Source: Phycomyces blakesleeanus NRRL 1555(-)
Taxonomy: Eukaryota; Mucoromycota; Mucoromycetes; Mucorales; Phycomycetaceae
Assembly: GCF_001638985.1 (NCBI RefSeq)
Contig: NW_017265134.1
Location: 1,889,732-1,953,731, forward strand
Length of the DNA stretch: 64,000 bases
Direction: 5' to 3'
Shown one piece after another: positions 35,538 to 47,396 of this stretch (the first letter of the stretch is position 1; every line of letters starts with the position of its first letter). Both the position numbers and the translations under genes were made by a program. A model generated the notes under the pieces. It had not been told where the DNA came from. It searched no databases and was given only the letters and a program-made list of their open reading frames with translations.

Positions 35538-36584
35538 ACTTTTATTATGATAGTTTAATGTAAGGTACAGACGATACAAGAAGATAATTTTTTTATAAAA
35601 AAAAGACAAAAAGGATGGAGTTAAAATGAAGGTAGATGAGTATTGATTATTATTTATAACTTTATAAGAGTAATATATACTGCTAAGCTATTTTGGCTAA
35701 AATGTTATACCTGTAATAAATGGGTTTGTAAAAAAAGTGATGTAGATAATTAGATTATGAGATGGAGAGAGGTTTGAGCTCAAGAAGAATGATTTTTATT
35801 GATGAGAATTGTTAAGAGTTCTTGTACTGATTGAGAGGACTTTTAGAGACAGGGGATATCGTTTGCATACATATGCTTTGACGATATGCAGATACGGATT
35901 CAAGCAGGGAGAGATTCTGAAGAGTTGTAATTGGATAATATAAATAAATTCGTCTTTATCCACAACAAAACAGACTTCTTTATGTTGATGTATTTGAATA
36001 TGAAGCATTGACTATGCTTACTGACAGTGACGGCATTATGAGCATAGCATTACCTAATATTTATTTTGAACTAATTTTGAACTTTTAGTCTCTCCGCACC
36101 AAATGTCAAGTGCATTAAGTTTTCATGCCAAACACTGGGTTATCAAGTTGTCATCTAGCTTAATTTTTTTAAAATTTTTTTTTTTTCATTTTTTTTCCAG
36201 AAATAAAATAAAACTATATGTACTATATTTTGATTAAGTTTCATTTATTAATTGTTTAATAAATATTATTCACTTGAAAACTATAAATATAATTCTAATT
36301 TGTTTGTTATAAAAGTTTTTATTATAGATTTTATTATTTCTATCTGTTATTACTATTTATTGTTATTTGCAATTGTTACTATTTACAAACATATTACAAA
36401 ATCAAGCTTTGACTGTACTTGGCTGCTAACTTTTTTTTCTATTTTTAAATGAAGAAAAATATATTTCTTATAGAAAATTGCTTTTATTTTATTTGAAAAA
36501 GAATAAATTTTAAAATGACTTGAAGAAGCTGATTACTTTAGTTTGCTTTGAGTTTGCGGTTTTCTGGAACTTGTTTCTAAGGCC

Positions 36585-38331
36585 TTAAATCTTACTGACA
36601 AAGTCTCTGTTAATATCTTTGTCTTCCAAGATATTCAAAAGCGTGCAAACACACTCAAACTTTTCCGAAGCAGAATAAGTTCTTTTGAAAGGAACTGCTG
36701 ATTTCACTTCTACAATTTCTTCATTGCTGTTGTTGTTGGCTGCATTATTGTCTGCGTCATACTTTTCCATGACAATGTCAGTGATCTCATTCTCATTGAT
36801 CACTCTATGAGTGTATTGTCTCTCATAGAGTGGATCTGATTTGCTGGTTGGACAATCTTCAAGAGACAGAAGACCTGATCCGGCAATATTGTCTAGGGTT
36901 TCTTCCAAACCCTCAACCAGAACCTTTTCAGTCAGACTTTGCTGAATCATAGCCTGGTTTACATCTATAAATTATATTTAAAATATTAAGAAAGTGAAAT
37001 TGAAAGATTATACTACTATTATAACCAATAAATTGTTTTACTAATATCTTCACTATCTTTGTCTTCAATGAAGCAAAAGATTGTTGCATTCTAGCAGTTC
37101 TCAATAGTCTTTGCTGAGACAGATTCCCGAGCCTCTCTTATCCATTTCATGACCCACAATTGATCAATTTCAAAGATTTTATCAATGGCCCCAATCTTAT
37201 CTTGTTAGCCATTTTGAATCATGCCAATATACTGATATGTCTTGGCATACTGTTTATGCTTGAAATAAGCCTTAAAAGCCCGAATGATACCACCATCCAA
37301 TGGCTGAAGGTGGGACGTGGTGTTTGGAGGCAAAAAAAGAAACTCAACATTTGTAGGTGCATAATCTACTATATGGCCAGAGAAATTATTGAGGATCAAA
37401 AGCACTTTGCAGTTTTGTACTTTTATTGAATGATTAAAGCAATGGAGGAAAACATAGAAGATTGATCGTGTTATTCAGACATTACTGTTGTAATGATACA
37501 TAGACAATCCATGATCTACTGCCTCTTGTTTTTTGTTGCTTTTGTTAAAACAGTTTGGTCTTCTTGCATGACCAATCATCAATATGTCAGACCACTTGTC
37601 TGTTCCATTGGCATTGCACAAAAGGTCTACTGTAAGCCGCTTCTTATTTTCCTTCCAACCAGAAAATTTCTGGCAGGAAATTGTTGTTCTTGGTGGGGCG
37701 GCATAGAAAAGTGCTGTTTCATCAAAGTTATAGATGTCACAAGCACTATAAGCCTCTATCTTCTCTTTGATAGCAGCCTTGTCAATCTGAAGCAACTATA
37801 TGTCTGTTGAACCAGCCTCACCATGAATTTGATTCATCTTGATATAATGACACTTTACAAACTTCTCCATCCAGCCTTGAGAAACATTAAAATCTTTAAC
37901 ACCTATTCTTTCAGCAAAAATAGTAGCTTTAGTCTTAATCAATTCTCAAGTGATGGGAATCTGATTATTTTCAGCAATGTTAATCCAAAGGATCACTGCT
38001 TCTTCGATTTTCTATAGTTATGTGACAATATAATAAGGTTAATTTTATTTTTTATATAGAGCAAAAATACATAATGTTGTAATATATTACATACAGGTCA
38101 TTTTTTCTTTCTAACATGCTTTCTGTTCTTTATGTTGGCTTGCATTATCAAGCTCTGGTCTCCTCTCTTCAAAATCTTTGAGATTGTAGAAGCATCAGGA
38201 GCTTTCTGAAGGCCAAAGATTTCCTTTGCCCACTCAGCCAATTGAAGGTTACTCATAGATGGCTTTTTCTCTTTCATATCACAAATCTCAAGATGATTTG
38301 CAATATTAAGCAAAATGTTTTTTTTACTCAT
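36585..38331 (-). pseudogene. pogo/Fot1-like transposase, inactivated
   Basis: Exon 1 (38331-38098) carries the pogo/CENP-B-like helix-turn-helix (LQLAEWAKEIFGLQKAPDAS). After an intron ending near 38013 come the second DNA-binding helix set (VSQGWMEKFVKCH), then the DDE_1 domain: YNFDETALFY with the first D, and LLILNNFSGH where the family has LLLLDN, so the second catalytic Asp reads Asn. A NTTSHLQPLDGG motif and an acidic C-terminus follow. Stops at T-TGA-EL (about 37945), DI-TAG-LL (about 37800), 37475 and 37205 kill it. The D-to-N change alone would be expected to abolish catalysis. Confidence 0.85.
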
Positions 38332-38990
38332 ATTTATTGTTTAGTTCTGGATTTGATAGATTTCATTAAAGTATGAAAAAAATTGAAAATGATATTAGAT
38401 AAGTATTATATAATAAGATAAAAGCATACCGAGAAGCTGTTATTATTTGATTGAATAAGAATTTGAAACAATAATTGGTTACGAGACAGGGGGGGTGGAA
38501 AACAGCAATGCAGCCAGAGATTATATTTAGCTAGAATGAATTTAAACAGAGGATTGAAGCATATCAAATCATTACTTGATATATTTTTCTTTATTAAAGA
38601 ATACTGTAAACTCTGCCAATAGTTAGCGGGAAATATATACTCCAAACTCATTAATTTCACTCTTCAATAATTTCAAGACACCTGGCCTTCCCTAGGCCTT
38701 GAAATTATCGAGAGACCACTATATAAATTGAATTGTCTTATATAGTTTTCTAAACTAATACTGTGCATTATCCACAGTAGTTATTATTTATTTTTAATTA
38801 AAGAAATAGTCATTATACTGCGGTTAATGCTCAGGAAGATATTACTGCACATAAAGAAGTACTGTGGTTAACTATCTTCAGATTTTAGGGATTCATCAAA
38901 ATAATGTCTGACATTTGCTATAGTAAAAGGAAGATCATCCCAGATCAGGATCTGACATTAATATAAAATTAATATATTATATCGATGAAA

Positions 38991-39063
38991 AGCCCAACGG
39001 GGGGGTCGAACCCCCAACCTTGAGATTAAGAGTCTCACGCTCTACCGATTGAGCTAGCCGGGC
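38991..39063 (-). tRNA. tRNA-Lys (anticodon CUU)
   Basis: A 73-nt cloverleaf on the minus strand without intron: the acceptor GCCCGGC pairs with GTTGGGC (one G-T pair), the anticodon loop CTCTTAA lies between TGAGA and TCTCA, and the T arm is GGGGGTTCGACCCCC. A TTTT Pol III terminator follows the discriminator. Repeat D ends about 41 nt upstream of its 5' end. Confidence 0.95.
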
Positions 39064-39993
39064 GTAATTGTTTTGACATAAGGTACTGTAATAATTGTCA
39101 GCCGTTTACAAATTTCGGTTGTCCGGCAGTGCAGTGATGTTGCAGAATTCTTTGTAATTCTAGAAAAATTACACTGCAAAACACTGCTGATTTTAGTTCC
39201 TGAAAACCTGCAAAAATTTTACTACAATTTTCGATTTTTAATTTTTTCAAATAATTTCTATTTTTTTCTGTTGTGATTTCAGATCGCTTTTTTTTAGCTG
39301 TAAAATCACACTACCGTCATTTTTTTGGCCATAAAATTACAAAATTGGGTTTTTTTTGATATTATACACTTCTTTGATATAATTCTAAATTACATTGAAA
39401 AAACACTTATACAAAAGTTAATATAATATTTAATAAAAATTATATATATTCTTAAGGTTTCACTTTTTCTATTTCAAAATAAATCATTTAAATATTTTTT
39501 ATGTATTATAAATGTGAATATAAGAACAAATATTTAATCCATATATTTCAAGGGAACAAGACAAAAGATTGTGATTTCATTTTTACTGTGGCAATATTTT
39601 TGCGTGATTTTTCCCTTTGATATATGGAACTAAAATATCAGATTTTTTTATTTCACATGTTGTGAGAGGCGAATGTTCCATTTTTGAATTATTTTTCGTC
39701 ATGGTTGAATCATCGTCATATCAAATATTATAATTCTAAAAAAAGACTTTTAAAAAAAATTGCGTACACTTTTAGTAATGTACGCAGTATTTGACTTGGT
39801 TAATGACTTAACAATATATGAGTATAATTATGATGATATGTGCGGTAGATGTATCAAAGAATTACTTGACATACTATAGTCATGGCATGGAGCAGTATTT
39901 TATCTATTTATAATTTTTTTTTTGGTATATAAAGATCTTGATCAAGATCTTTTAAAATCTATATAATTTTTTTTATAATTTAAAACAATCGAC

Positions 39994-42900
39994 ATGTCTA
40001 ATAATCAAAAGAAAGACAGTTATGTTATCTGCAAATGTCCAGACTGTACAAAGTTAGATAGCTGTGGAAAGAAACAGAAAAGACAAAATGCATAATGACA
40101 CTATGAGAAACATATAGTGCCTGTTGCCAAAGACGATGCAATGGGTAAATAACAAGAATAACTCGAGCTGTACATGTAAAATTAATATAAATTAATTCAT
40201 AAAATATATGTTCCTGAAGAACATTTTGACGACATGGAAGTAGATAGTATTGACAGTGACAATGACAATGATTATGATTATGAGAACGAAGGCGAAGGCA
40301 AATATGAAGACGAAAATGAAGAACAAAACATTGAATTTGATCAAGAAGATAAGAAAATAAAATAAAATAAATGAACAAAATAATAATTGAAACTGATATA
40401 TATTTTTTTTATTTTTTATTTTTTATATGATTATAATTGTAATTATATTTTTATTTCTACATCTTTACAACAATTATTCCTTTCCAGTTGACTTACCTTT
40501 GTCCCAAGAAGAGTCCATCTTTACTGCCGAAGATACAATTACAGGAGCATTTGTGGTTGATGGCAATGAGATTGAAGAAGGCGATACCGGTTTTGATTTT
40601 AAACAAGAAGAAAACTTTGATGAGACCAGTGGGACCTTGATAGTAGAATCAGGTATAAATTAATACGGTATAGACAATTAATCAATATATTAATTTAAAC
40701 TAACTTAACCTTTGTCTTCATAGTTCGTCCTTCGTCTTTTGATAACATGCCCTTGTATATCCGCTTTGTTGCAGTATTCATTGTCATATTTCACTTGATC
40801 TTTTTGGTGGAAAGCGGTGGATCGATTCTCATTGAATTTTGTAATACTCTACTGTCTCTCTGTGATATGTCTGGTGCCCTTCCACTGATGATCAATAGCT
40901 TGAAGCATAAGACAGGATTTAACATGGCAACAGACGGAATGACAGTATACATTGCATGCTCACAATGTCATTCAATTTATCCTCCAGAAACAAGTCAAAG
41001 AGTCTGTACATTTAAGAAATTCTCTCAATCCGCCATTTGCAACAACAATCTCTTTAAAGTGTCAACCGGAAATCGTTCTCTTCCAGCAATGGTATATCCA
41101 TTCAACTCTCTGAAGTATGCCTTGTAACAAAAATTCTCCAAGCCAGATTTCGTGTCCAAGATCAATTTGTGGAGAAGTTGTCAAATAATTGAAAACACCA
41201 AACTTGACATTTTCAATGGTGCAGTTTGGAGTGATATTAAAGACATCAATGGCAGACAGTTTGTTGATGATAGCCGATCTTTAATGTTGACTCTGAATAT
41301 CGATTGGTTTCAGCCATTTGATGGACGAACACATTCCAGTGGTATGATATATCTCTCTATCAACAATCTCCCACAGAGTGAACGCCTTAAGTCTGAAAAT
41401 GTCATTCTTGTTGGTATGATGCCTGGGCCGAAGGAAGCAAGCACTGACAGCATGAATCATTACTTGAAGCCGCTCGTTGACGAATTGTTGGAGATGTACA
41501 TTGGTGTAGAAATGACAGACTCACAAAATAGAAAGATTGTTGTTCATGCTGCATTGATGTGTGTTGCCTGTGATATCTCTGTCACTCGCAAAACCTCTGG
41601 ATTTACTAGCCACATGAGCACATGCGCCTGTCACAAATGTCAACGACAATTCACGACTATAAAGAAGACCAGCAAGCTTGACTACTCTGGATTCAAGTAT
41701 AGCAATTGGGTGAGACGCACGAAGACAATGAATCTGGAACACGCTGTCAGCTGGGCAAATGCATTGAACAATACTGAGCAAACACACCTAGAAAAAGAAA
41801 ACGGCACTCGGTGGTCAGAGCTTCATTGGTTATCTTACTTTGACCCAGTCCGCTTTACAGTTATAGACCTGATGCATAACCTCTATCTTGGAACTGCAAA
41901 GCAAATGATTCAGATATGGCGCAAGTGTAACTACATCAATGAAAAGAATCAGTTAACTATGCAAGAGCTTGCCAATGGTATTGTTGTACCTTGTGGATAT
42001 GCCCGTATAACAAAGAAGATTGCCAATGGGTTTTCGTTCATGAAAGCTGACAAGTGGAAGTCGTGGTGCATCATATACTCTCCATTTGTTCTGAAGCATG
42101 TGCTCCCAGCCAAGAATCTTGAAAACTGGATTTTGTTTGTTGACGCATGCCGCTTACTCACAAAAACTTCGATCAATGACAAAGAAATAGACGAAGCCCA
42201 CAGTAAACTCCAATTGTTTTGTACAAGATTTCAGACACTGTATGGAAAATCGGCCGTGACACCAAATATGCATCTACATCTTCATCTTAGCAAGTGTGTT
42301 CATGACTTTGGGCCAATTTATGCTTTCTGGTTATTCAGTTTCAAGAGATACAATGGTTTGTTGAAGAATATCGAAACAAATCAAAAAGGCGGCTTCGAAT
42401 CAACGATGATGAAGAGATTTTTGGAGAGAACATACATTGGCAGCTTCATACAATCTTTCGTCAACCATCTTCCCCAGTTTGCAATTGACTTTCTGCATTG
42501 CATTTCAAATAGTCAAGATCAATTAGCAGCATTGCATCCATCTTCTACTGCCAGTACCTTTTCTCTGTCTGACTTTGTTGAATATTCGTTAAACCCTCGT
42601 CATTCTGCTTTGGGTTGTGAGCCGTTGCCCCCTTCAGTGTTTCCGATTAAACTCGACCAAAGGATTACAATGTGCAAGGGACATTATGAATGTTTACTGG
42701 AGTTTTACAGACACGCGTATGGCAGTCACGATCTTTTTGGCTATTATTCAAACTGCGAGTCTAACCAGATTTTTGTCAATAACCAAATTGAGAAAATGAA
42801 ACGGATATCTCTTCTTGGACAGGAATACTCTTCTGGATCTTATTTCCGCACCTATTATCTTGAGAATAACAGTAAAGATAAAGCAGTGTTTCCTGACCGT

Positions 42901-43173
42901 ATACTGTATTTATTTCAACATTTGATAACTATCAACGAAACTGTCATCACCCATACTTTTGCGTTTGTTGAGTGGTACTCTAGTTATTCTTCGGGGAGTT
43001 ACCAGCCAATGTTAAATGAAGGCATTGAGCTCTGGAATGAACCTTCTTCTGTACTTAATTATGAATGTATTATTCCAGTACATCGTTTATATTCACCAAT
43101 CGCAATTGCTAAATATAGGTTTACTATAACTAGTGAATTTAAACATTTAGTAATCCCTTTACCCCAAAAATAG
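39994..43173 (+). pseudogene. Tnp2-family transposase of Tnp-4 with three nonsense codons
   Basis: Exons about 39994-40144, 40210-40360, 40488-40652 and 40724-43173. Exon 1 holds the Cys module (ICKCPDCTK) but also adjacent TAA-TGA stops in frame. Exons 2-3 are acidic (FDDMEVDSIDSDNDND). The long exon opens with a hydrophobic segment (FVAVFIVIFHLIFLVESGG) and has a TAA at 41125, after which the frame continues: LNIDWFQPFDG, VACDISVTRK (the usual PAAR is changed), CHKCQRQF, DLMHNLYLGTAKQM, and a IPLPQK tail. The C-terminal 673 codons are fully open, suggesting fairly recent loss. Internal translation start or exon-1 skipping cannot be excluded. Confidence 0.85.
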
Positions 43174-43248
43174 AAGCTTAAATAATATTAATAAAATACC
43201 ACTTTGCACTCTTTTATCAATTTATTAGAAAATGTTTGATTTATTATC

Positions 43249-44482
43249 TTATTGTTTCTTTGACCATGATGGCAGCTTGTTTGCCTTGGTCTTACTAAGC
43301 TGCTTATCTCTTATTCCTTTAAATTTATGCTCGAATGGACGGGTATTATTTTTCTTATCATGAGCTGCCTCATAATCCGCATCAAGTTCATCAACGAACC
43401 TATCTCCCTATATGTCAATGTAAGTATTATTACACACCATCCAAAAAAATAGTTTTTTGTACTATACCTCTTTGCTTCTCCAGCTTGGGCGGAATCTCCA
43501 AAAAAAACTCTTTTCTGAGGACGAATCCTGTTCCTCTACTTCTCTTTCGTCATCACTCTCAAGGTCTGACATGTAATCAGCATAGAGAATACTGTCAACA
43601 TTCTCTCCAAAGCTGTTCACAAAGTGTGCCCGATTGGCTTTCAAGGCAGATTGTCTTCTTTCACACGACTATATATAAATATATAATATTTCTAATTTAA
43701 TATCACATCTAGTATATTGTGTGCGTGTGTTTTTTACCTTTACACGTCGCTGACAAAGACAGGCCCGTCGATTCTCTTCCTGCTTCTTTTCTCCTGTTTT
43801 TTTTTCTTGCAACTTTCTGTTGCCAATGTGCCGCACAATCTTAGTTTGAAGAGTTGGCAAGTCCACCTTTTTCCCCTCTTCTTGACGACGAAGATAATCG
43901 GTAACAGACTTCAAAACGAGTCTGTTTCCCTCACTGTTTTTATTTTCATTGGTATTGTATTGGTCATACAATTTCTCTTCACTCAAATAATCGCGCAATA
44001 ATTGCTATAATATAAATGTATATTAAATTCTATCTACATAAAAACATATTATGATTACTTACATCCAATGTTGGTTGACGTCCAGGCAACATGTCTTGCT
44101 CAACTGCATTACTAGCAGTGGCTTCAGCTTTCTCAGAAGATGTGTTCTTCAAAACAGTGTTTAAGACACCATTCATGGTATCAAGTTTCTCGTACACATC
44201 ATGGATGTTACGAGTTCTACCCGACAAATCACCTTCAAGATTCAACCAAGCTCTCTTTGGTGCTAGTGGTCTTTGATTGCTCACTGTTCCCTGTGAGTGT
44301 TGCAACATTATTATCCTTATATCATTGGTATTTCTTGGTGGGCTTTTTTTTGATTTTTATAAAAAACGAAAATAAAATTAATATAAGAAAATTGAAGACT
44401 GCCTGGTTTTAATCTACCTTCCCACAGAAGGTTCTTCACCAAAAGCATTGTTAACTGAATTGTTATTGAGATTTCTTGACAT
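43249..44482 (-). CDS. Tnp-4 partner protein
   Basis: Five exons: first exon at 44482 (MSRNLNNNSVNNAFGEEP); about 44320-44063 with a helical stretch (DVYEKLDTMNGVLNTVL); about 44005-43739, basic and Arg/Lys-rich (NRKLQEKKTGEKKQEENRR); 43676-43470 with YMSDLESDDE then RPSWRSKE; 43430-43249 ending KLPSWSKKQ. All pieces are open with GT...AG borders. The acidic MSDxESD and WRSxE motifs sit in the same exon and order as in the Tnp-1 partner, although overall sequence is very different. It is tail to tail with the transposase (75 bp). A DNA-binding helper role is inferred from conserved linkage. Confidence 0.7.
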
Positions 44483-44499
44483 TGTGAATAATAAGAATA

Positions 44500-45330
44500 G
44501 CTTGTTTTTTTTTAAATCCAAAGGGTCTATTTATATTATGTTTAATTTGGGCTTTAAGTTTTATTCTTTCTCAGAGAACACCATGATCTATTACGTAACA
44601 AGAACAGCTTTGAATGTTTCCACTCTTGTTGTGAGTATTTTATGTGTTTCTTTAATTTAATTTTCAATCCATGTTTTATTCTTATATTATGTATTAGTAT
44701 TTGAATAATATGATTTTATACTATACTCTGTTTTTCATATGTATTAACTGCTGGCATAGTGCAACTGCGTTTTCTTTCAATTCTAAGTTACAGACAAAAA
44801 TTATTTTTTGATTTATTTATTTTTAAAAAAAACCCCGAATTCGTATTTAATAGAATAACCGCGCCCCTCTTTTTTATTTTCTCTTTCTTTAACCTGCTCT
44901 TCTCATTTTGTCTCTTTTTATATGTCTTGGTAAGCTTACTCTTAAGATCTCAACTTTTATTAATACTTTTGGCTTTTAGAATCATCTTAATATATATTAG
45001 ATAAACAATACACACAACAAGTATTCAAAACAGTACAGGTAATAAACAATCTCCTAACCAAAATGAAACACCTTGCTGACTAAATATCTTTTATTTTTAA
45101 AACGATAGGGCTTCTACCCATTTTGTAATAAAAGATGTTTTGCTCTTGACACTATATACTTTCTGGTATTTTCAGTCTATGAAAAAGTAATATATATATA
45201 ACTCAACTTAAATAATGTAACTTATCAATTCTTCTTCTCAGATAAATATGTCACGCCTTTTTTTCAAGTCATACTGGTTTGCCCCCTTTTGCAAACGCGT
45301 GTCTATAATATGTAAGTAATTCAAGTGTCT
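44500..45330 (+). CDS. Putative spliced micro-exon gene of Tnp-4
   Basis: Plus-strand exon-like blocks with matched borders: a donor after CATGATCTATTACG...CTTGTT (GTGAGT at 44632), GTAAGC at about 44930, TTTTAG at about 44980, GTAATA at about 45039, CGATAG at about 45109 and TTTCAG near 45176. The first block encodes MIYYVTRTALNVSTLV. No continuous frame could be fixed. Its place, divergent from the partner gene, equals that in Tnp-1 and Tnp-3. The remaining 45330-46287 has no gene. Confidence 0.28.
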
Positions 45331-47396
45331 TTACAATCAAAGCGTACATATTAATAAAGTTGTTTATTTTATTTCTTGCTTTTTATTTAAAAGAAAATAT
45401 CAATCAAACGGATTTTTATTCTATCACGAGATTTGTTATGAACCCCCATAAATGATCTAGTAAGTATGTTATTTCATTTTATTTCATAAAGAAACCTGTA
45501 TTAATACTTCTGTATCTTTTTTTTGCTCTAAGCTAATGTAGTTCCAAACAAACGTATTCTCCAAGAAAATACCAAGGATTTCATTTTCAGTTAAAGAAGT
45601 GTAAAACCAAAAAACGCACCGAATACATGAAACTGATAAGGTAGGGAAGTATAGTATAAGTTAGGTCATCCAATGTATTCAAGCCGTCCAATAAATGAAA
45701 GTATAACATGTATACAAGTCGTACTATTCGGATACACACTTTTAAAGAAGTATTAGTGGTCCATATTAAATAGCTAAATATATTTTCCAACCATTCAAAA
45801 ATCAATAAAAACCATTTTTTCCATGAGATTCTATTTCAAATGCGTCATCTCTTGATGATGTCAACAAGATCTATTTAAGTTTTTTTTTACAATCATTCAT
45901 TTGAATGCTGGTTCCTGTCAGATTTCAGACTGATTCTAGGTCGATTTTAGTGAGGTCTATCCAATAATATCATGTAATTAAAGCAAATAAAATTCTTTAA
46001 GAGGTAGAGAGTTCAAAGCCAATTCCATAACAAGTAGGGTTTAGGTACGGTTTGAAGTTATGGGTGAATATATAATCAGAATTACAGACAATTATAACAT
46101 TTCAAGAAAAGGGGGAATTATAACTCTCAATTTATCTATTGATTTTAGTATCTATAATCTCATCATTTGGTTAACTAAATGAACCAATTTTTGTAACAAA
46201 TACCGAACTATAATTGAACATAAACCACTGATTTTTGGAGGATTTAAACAAAAATTAAGCTACTTAAATCGGTTGTCTTTTGCAGTGTTATATTCTATTA
46301 TTATTATTATTTTTTGATTTTCCAACAGTGGCCAAGGCTGAATATAAAGCAATTTTTCTATTTGTAGAACAAAACACTAATAAGTACAACGAAAAAGCAT
46401 TATCCTGTCAACAATAACTTTAGGCAACCACACATCATATCTTATTTTCTCACTATATTTAACTGAACAAATCAACTTTGAATTAATATTATTTTTATTA
46501 TATATTCTTACAAGCATAATTATCTTCATGATTATGACTTAATAATTATATTATTTTATTTGTACTTAATGATAGTAAAGAACAAATCATATTTAATAAA
46601 TCGTCAATTATACAACTTTTTTTTTTATAATTTTATTTATTTAATTATTCAACAAGTCAATTGCAAAACTATAAATATCGCAATACTTGCATTTAATAAA
46701 CATGTATTTTTCTTCGTCTTATTTTCTGACAACAAGTTCTCTTAATATTTAATACTGTTGATATTTTACTTGTTTGATTATCCGAGTATATTGAGTTAAG
46801 TCTATTGAGATTGATCAATAGTACTGTTTTTCTCTTATTTTTCTTTTAATGATTTTATTATCTTTAATTCTACATTCTCTTTTGAGTTTGTCTTTTCTCT
46901 CTTATAGAAAAGAGAGGTTATTTCACATCTATAAACCCATTCAAATCTCGAAAACCGTGATAATATCACCTGTCAACATTTACCACAAATACAAGCACCA
47001 CACACATCAGTTTGTCATGTGTGTTGTAGGTAGATCTGGCATTTTACCATGTTGTAGTGTCCGGTACTGGAAGGTCAGTCTGCTTAGTAGGTTTGTCCAG
47101 TGGTTTGCTGTGATGTGTCATCCTGGTTATGAGAGGCTGATATTAATGGTTTGTTGATGTGGTGTTATGTCCTCAGTGGTAAGAGGAGAATTTTTCTGTA
47201 CACAGAAAAAATCTTGTTTCTGTTCTCTGTTCCTTCTACAAACAATACCTTTTCCTTTTCTCTTGTTAACATATTTGTCTACATTGTACTCATTCAAAAT
47301 CATAGTCCCCCATGCTAATAACATTTCTCTTCTACAACGCACATAATTCATCTTGCCAATATCTCTATGCAACATCAGTATCTTTATTATTATATT

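Larger units (their letters stand above)
32450..36108 (+). mobile_element. PIF/Harbinger element nested in the pogo-like element
   Basis: Ends share TTGGTGYGGASAGACTAAAA with continuing AGTTCAAAA (left at about 32456-32484, right inverted at about 36077-36105). The exact outer border and 3-bp duplication could not be fixed because the outermost bases differ slightly. It holds a DDE transposase (plus) and a Myb-like protein (minus), the two genes typical of the superfamily, arranged tail to tail. It lies in the 3' flank of the pogo transposase. Confidence 0.85.
32213..38721 (-). mobile_element. pogo/Fot1-like Tc1-mariner element, split by a Harbinger
   Basis: The left end CAGTGATCCCTCAATAATTTCA matches, inverted, the right end TAGTGGTCTCTCGATAATTTCA apart from transitions, with TA on both outer sides (32211-32212 and 38722-38723), the expected pogo target. 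Without the nested Harbinger it is about 2.85 kb, a normal size for the group. The TIR region contains internal ATAATTTCA repeats. It encodes one dead transposase. Confidence 0.85.
39172..46287 (+). mobile_element. Tnp-4: complete Tnp2-type CACTA element, TSD TTA
   Basis: 7116 bp with CACTGCAAAA at both ends reading inwards and TTA on each side. The host sequence is repeat D, whose uninterrupted copy at 22320-22345 confirms the junction exactly. Gene order mirrors Tnp-1 and Tnp-3 in the opposite orientation: transposase (plus), partner (minus), micro-exon gene (plus). Confidence 0.94.
39105..47216 (-). repeat. Repeat D copy upstream of tRNA-Lys, split by Tnp-4
   Basis: Piece 39105-39171 carries the tRNA-proximal terminus (TTTCGGTTGTCCGGCAGTGC); similarity resumes at 46288 and runs to about 47216. 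Joined, the copy is about 1 kb and collinear with the inverted copy at 21420-22394. The TTA at 39169-39171 and 46288-46290 is the Tnp-4 target duplication. Confidence 0.8.
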
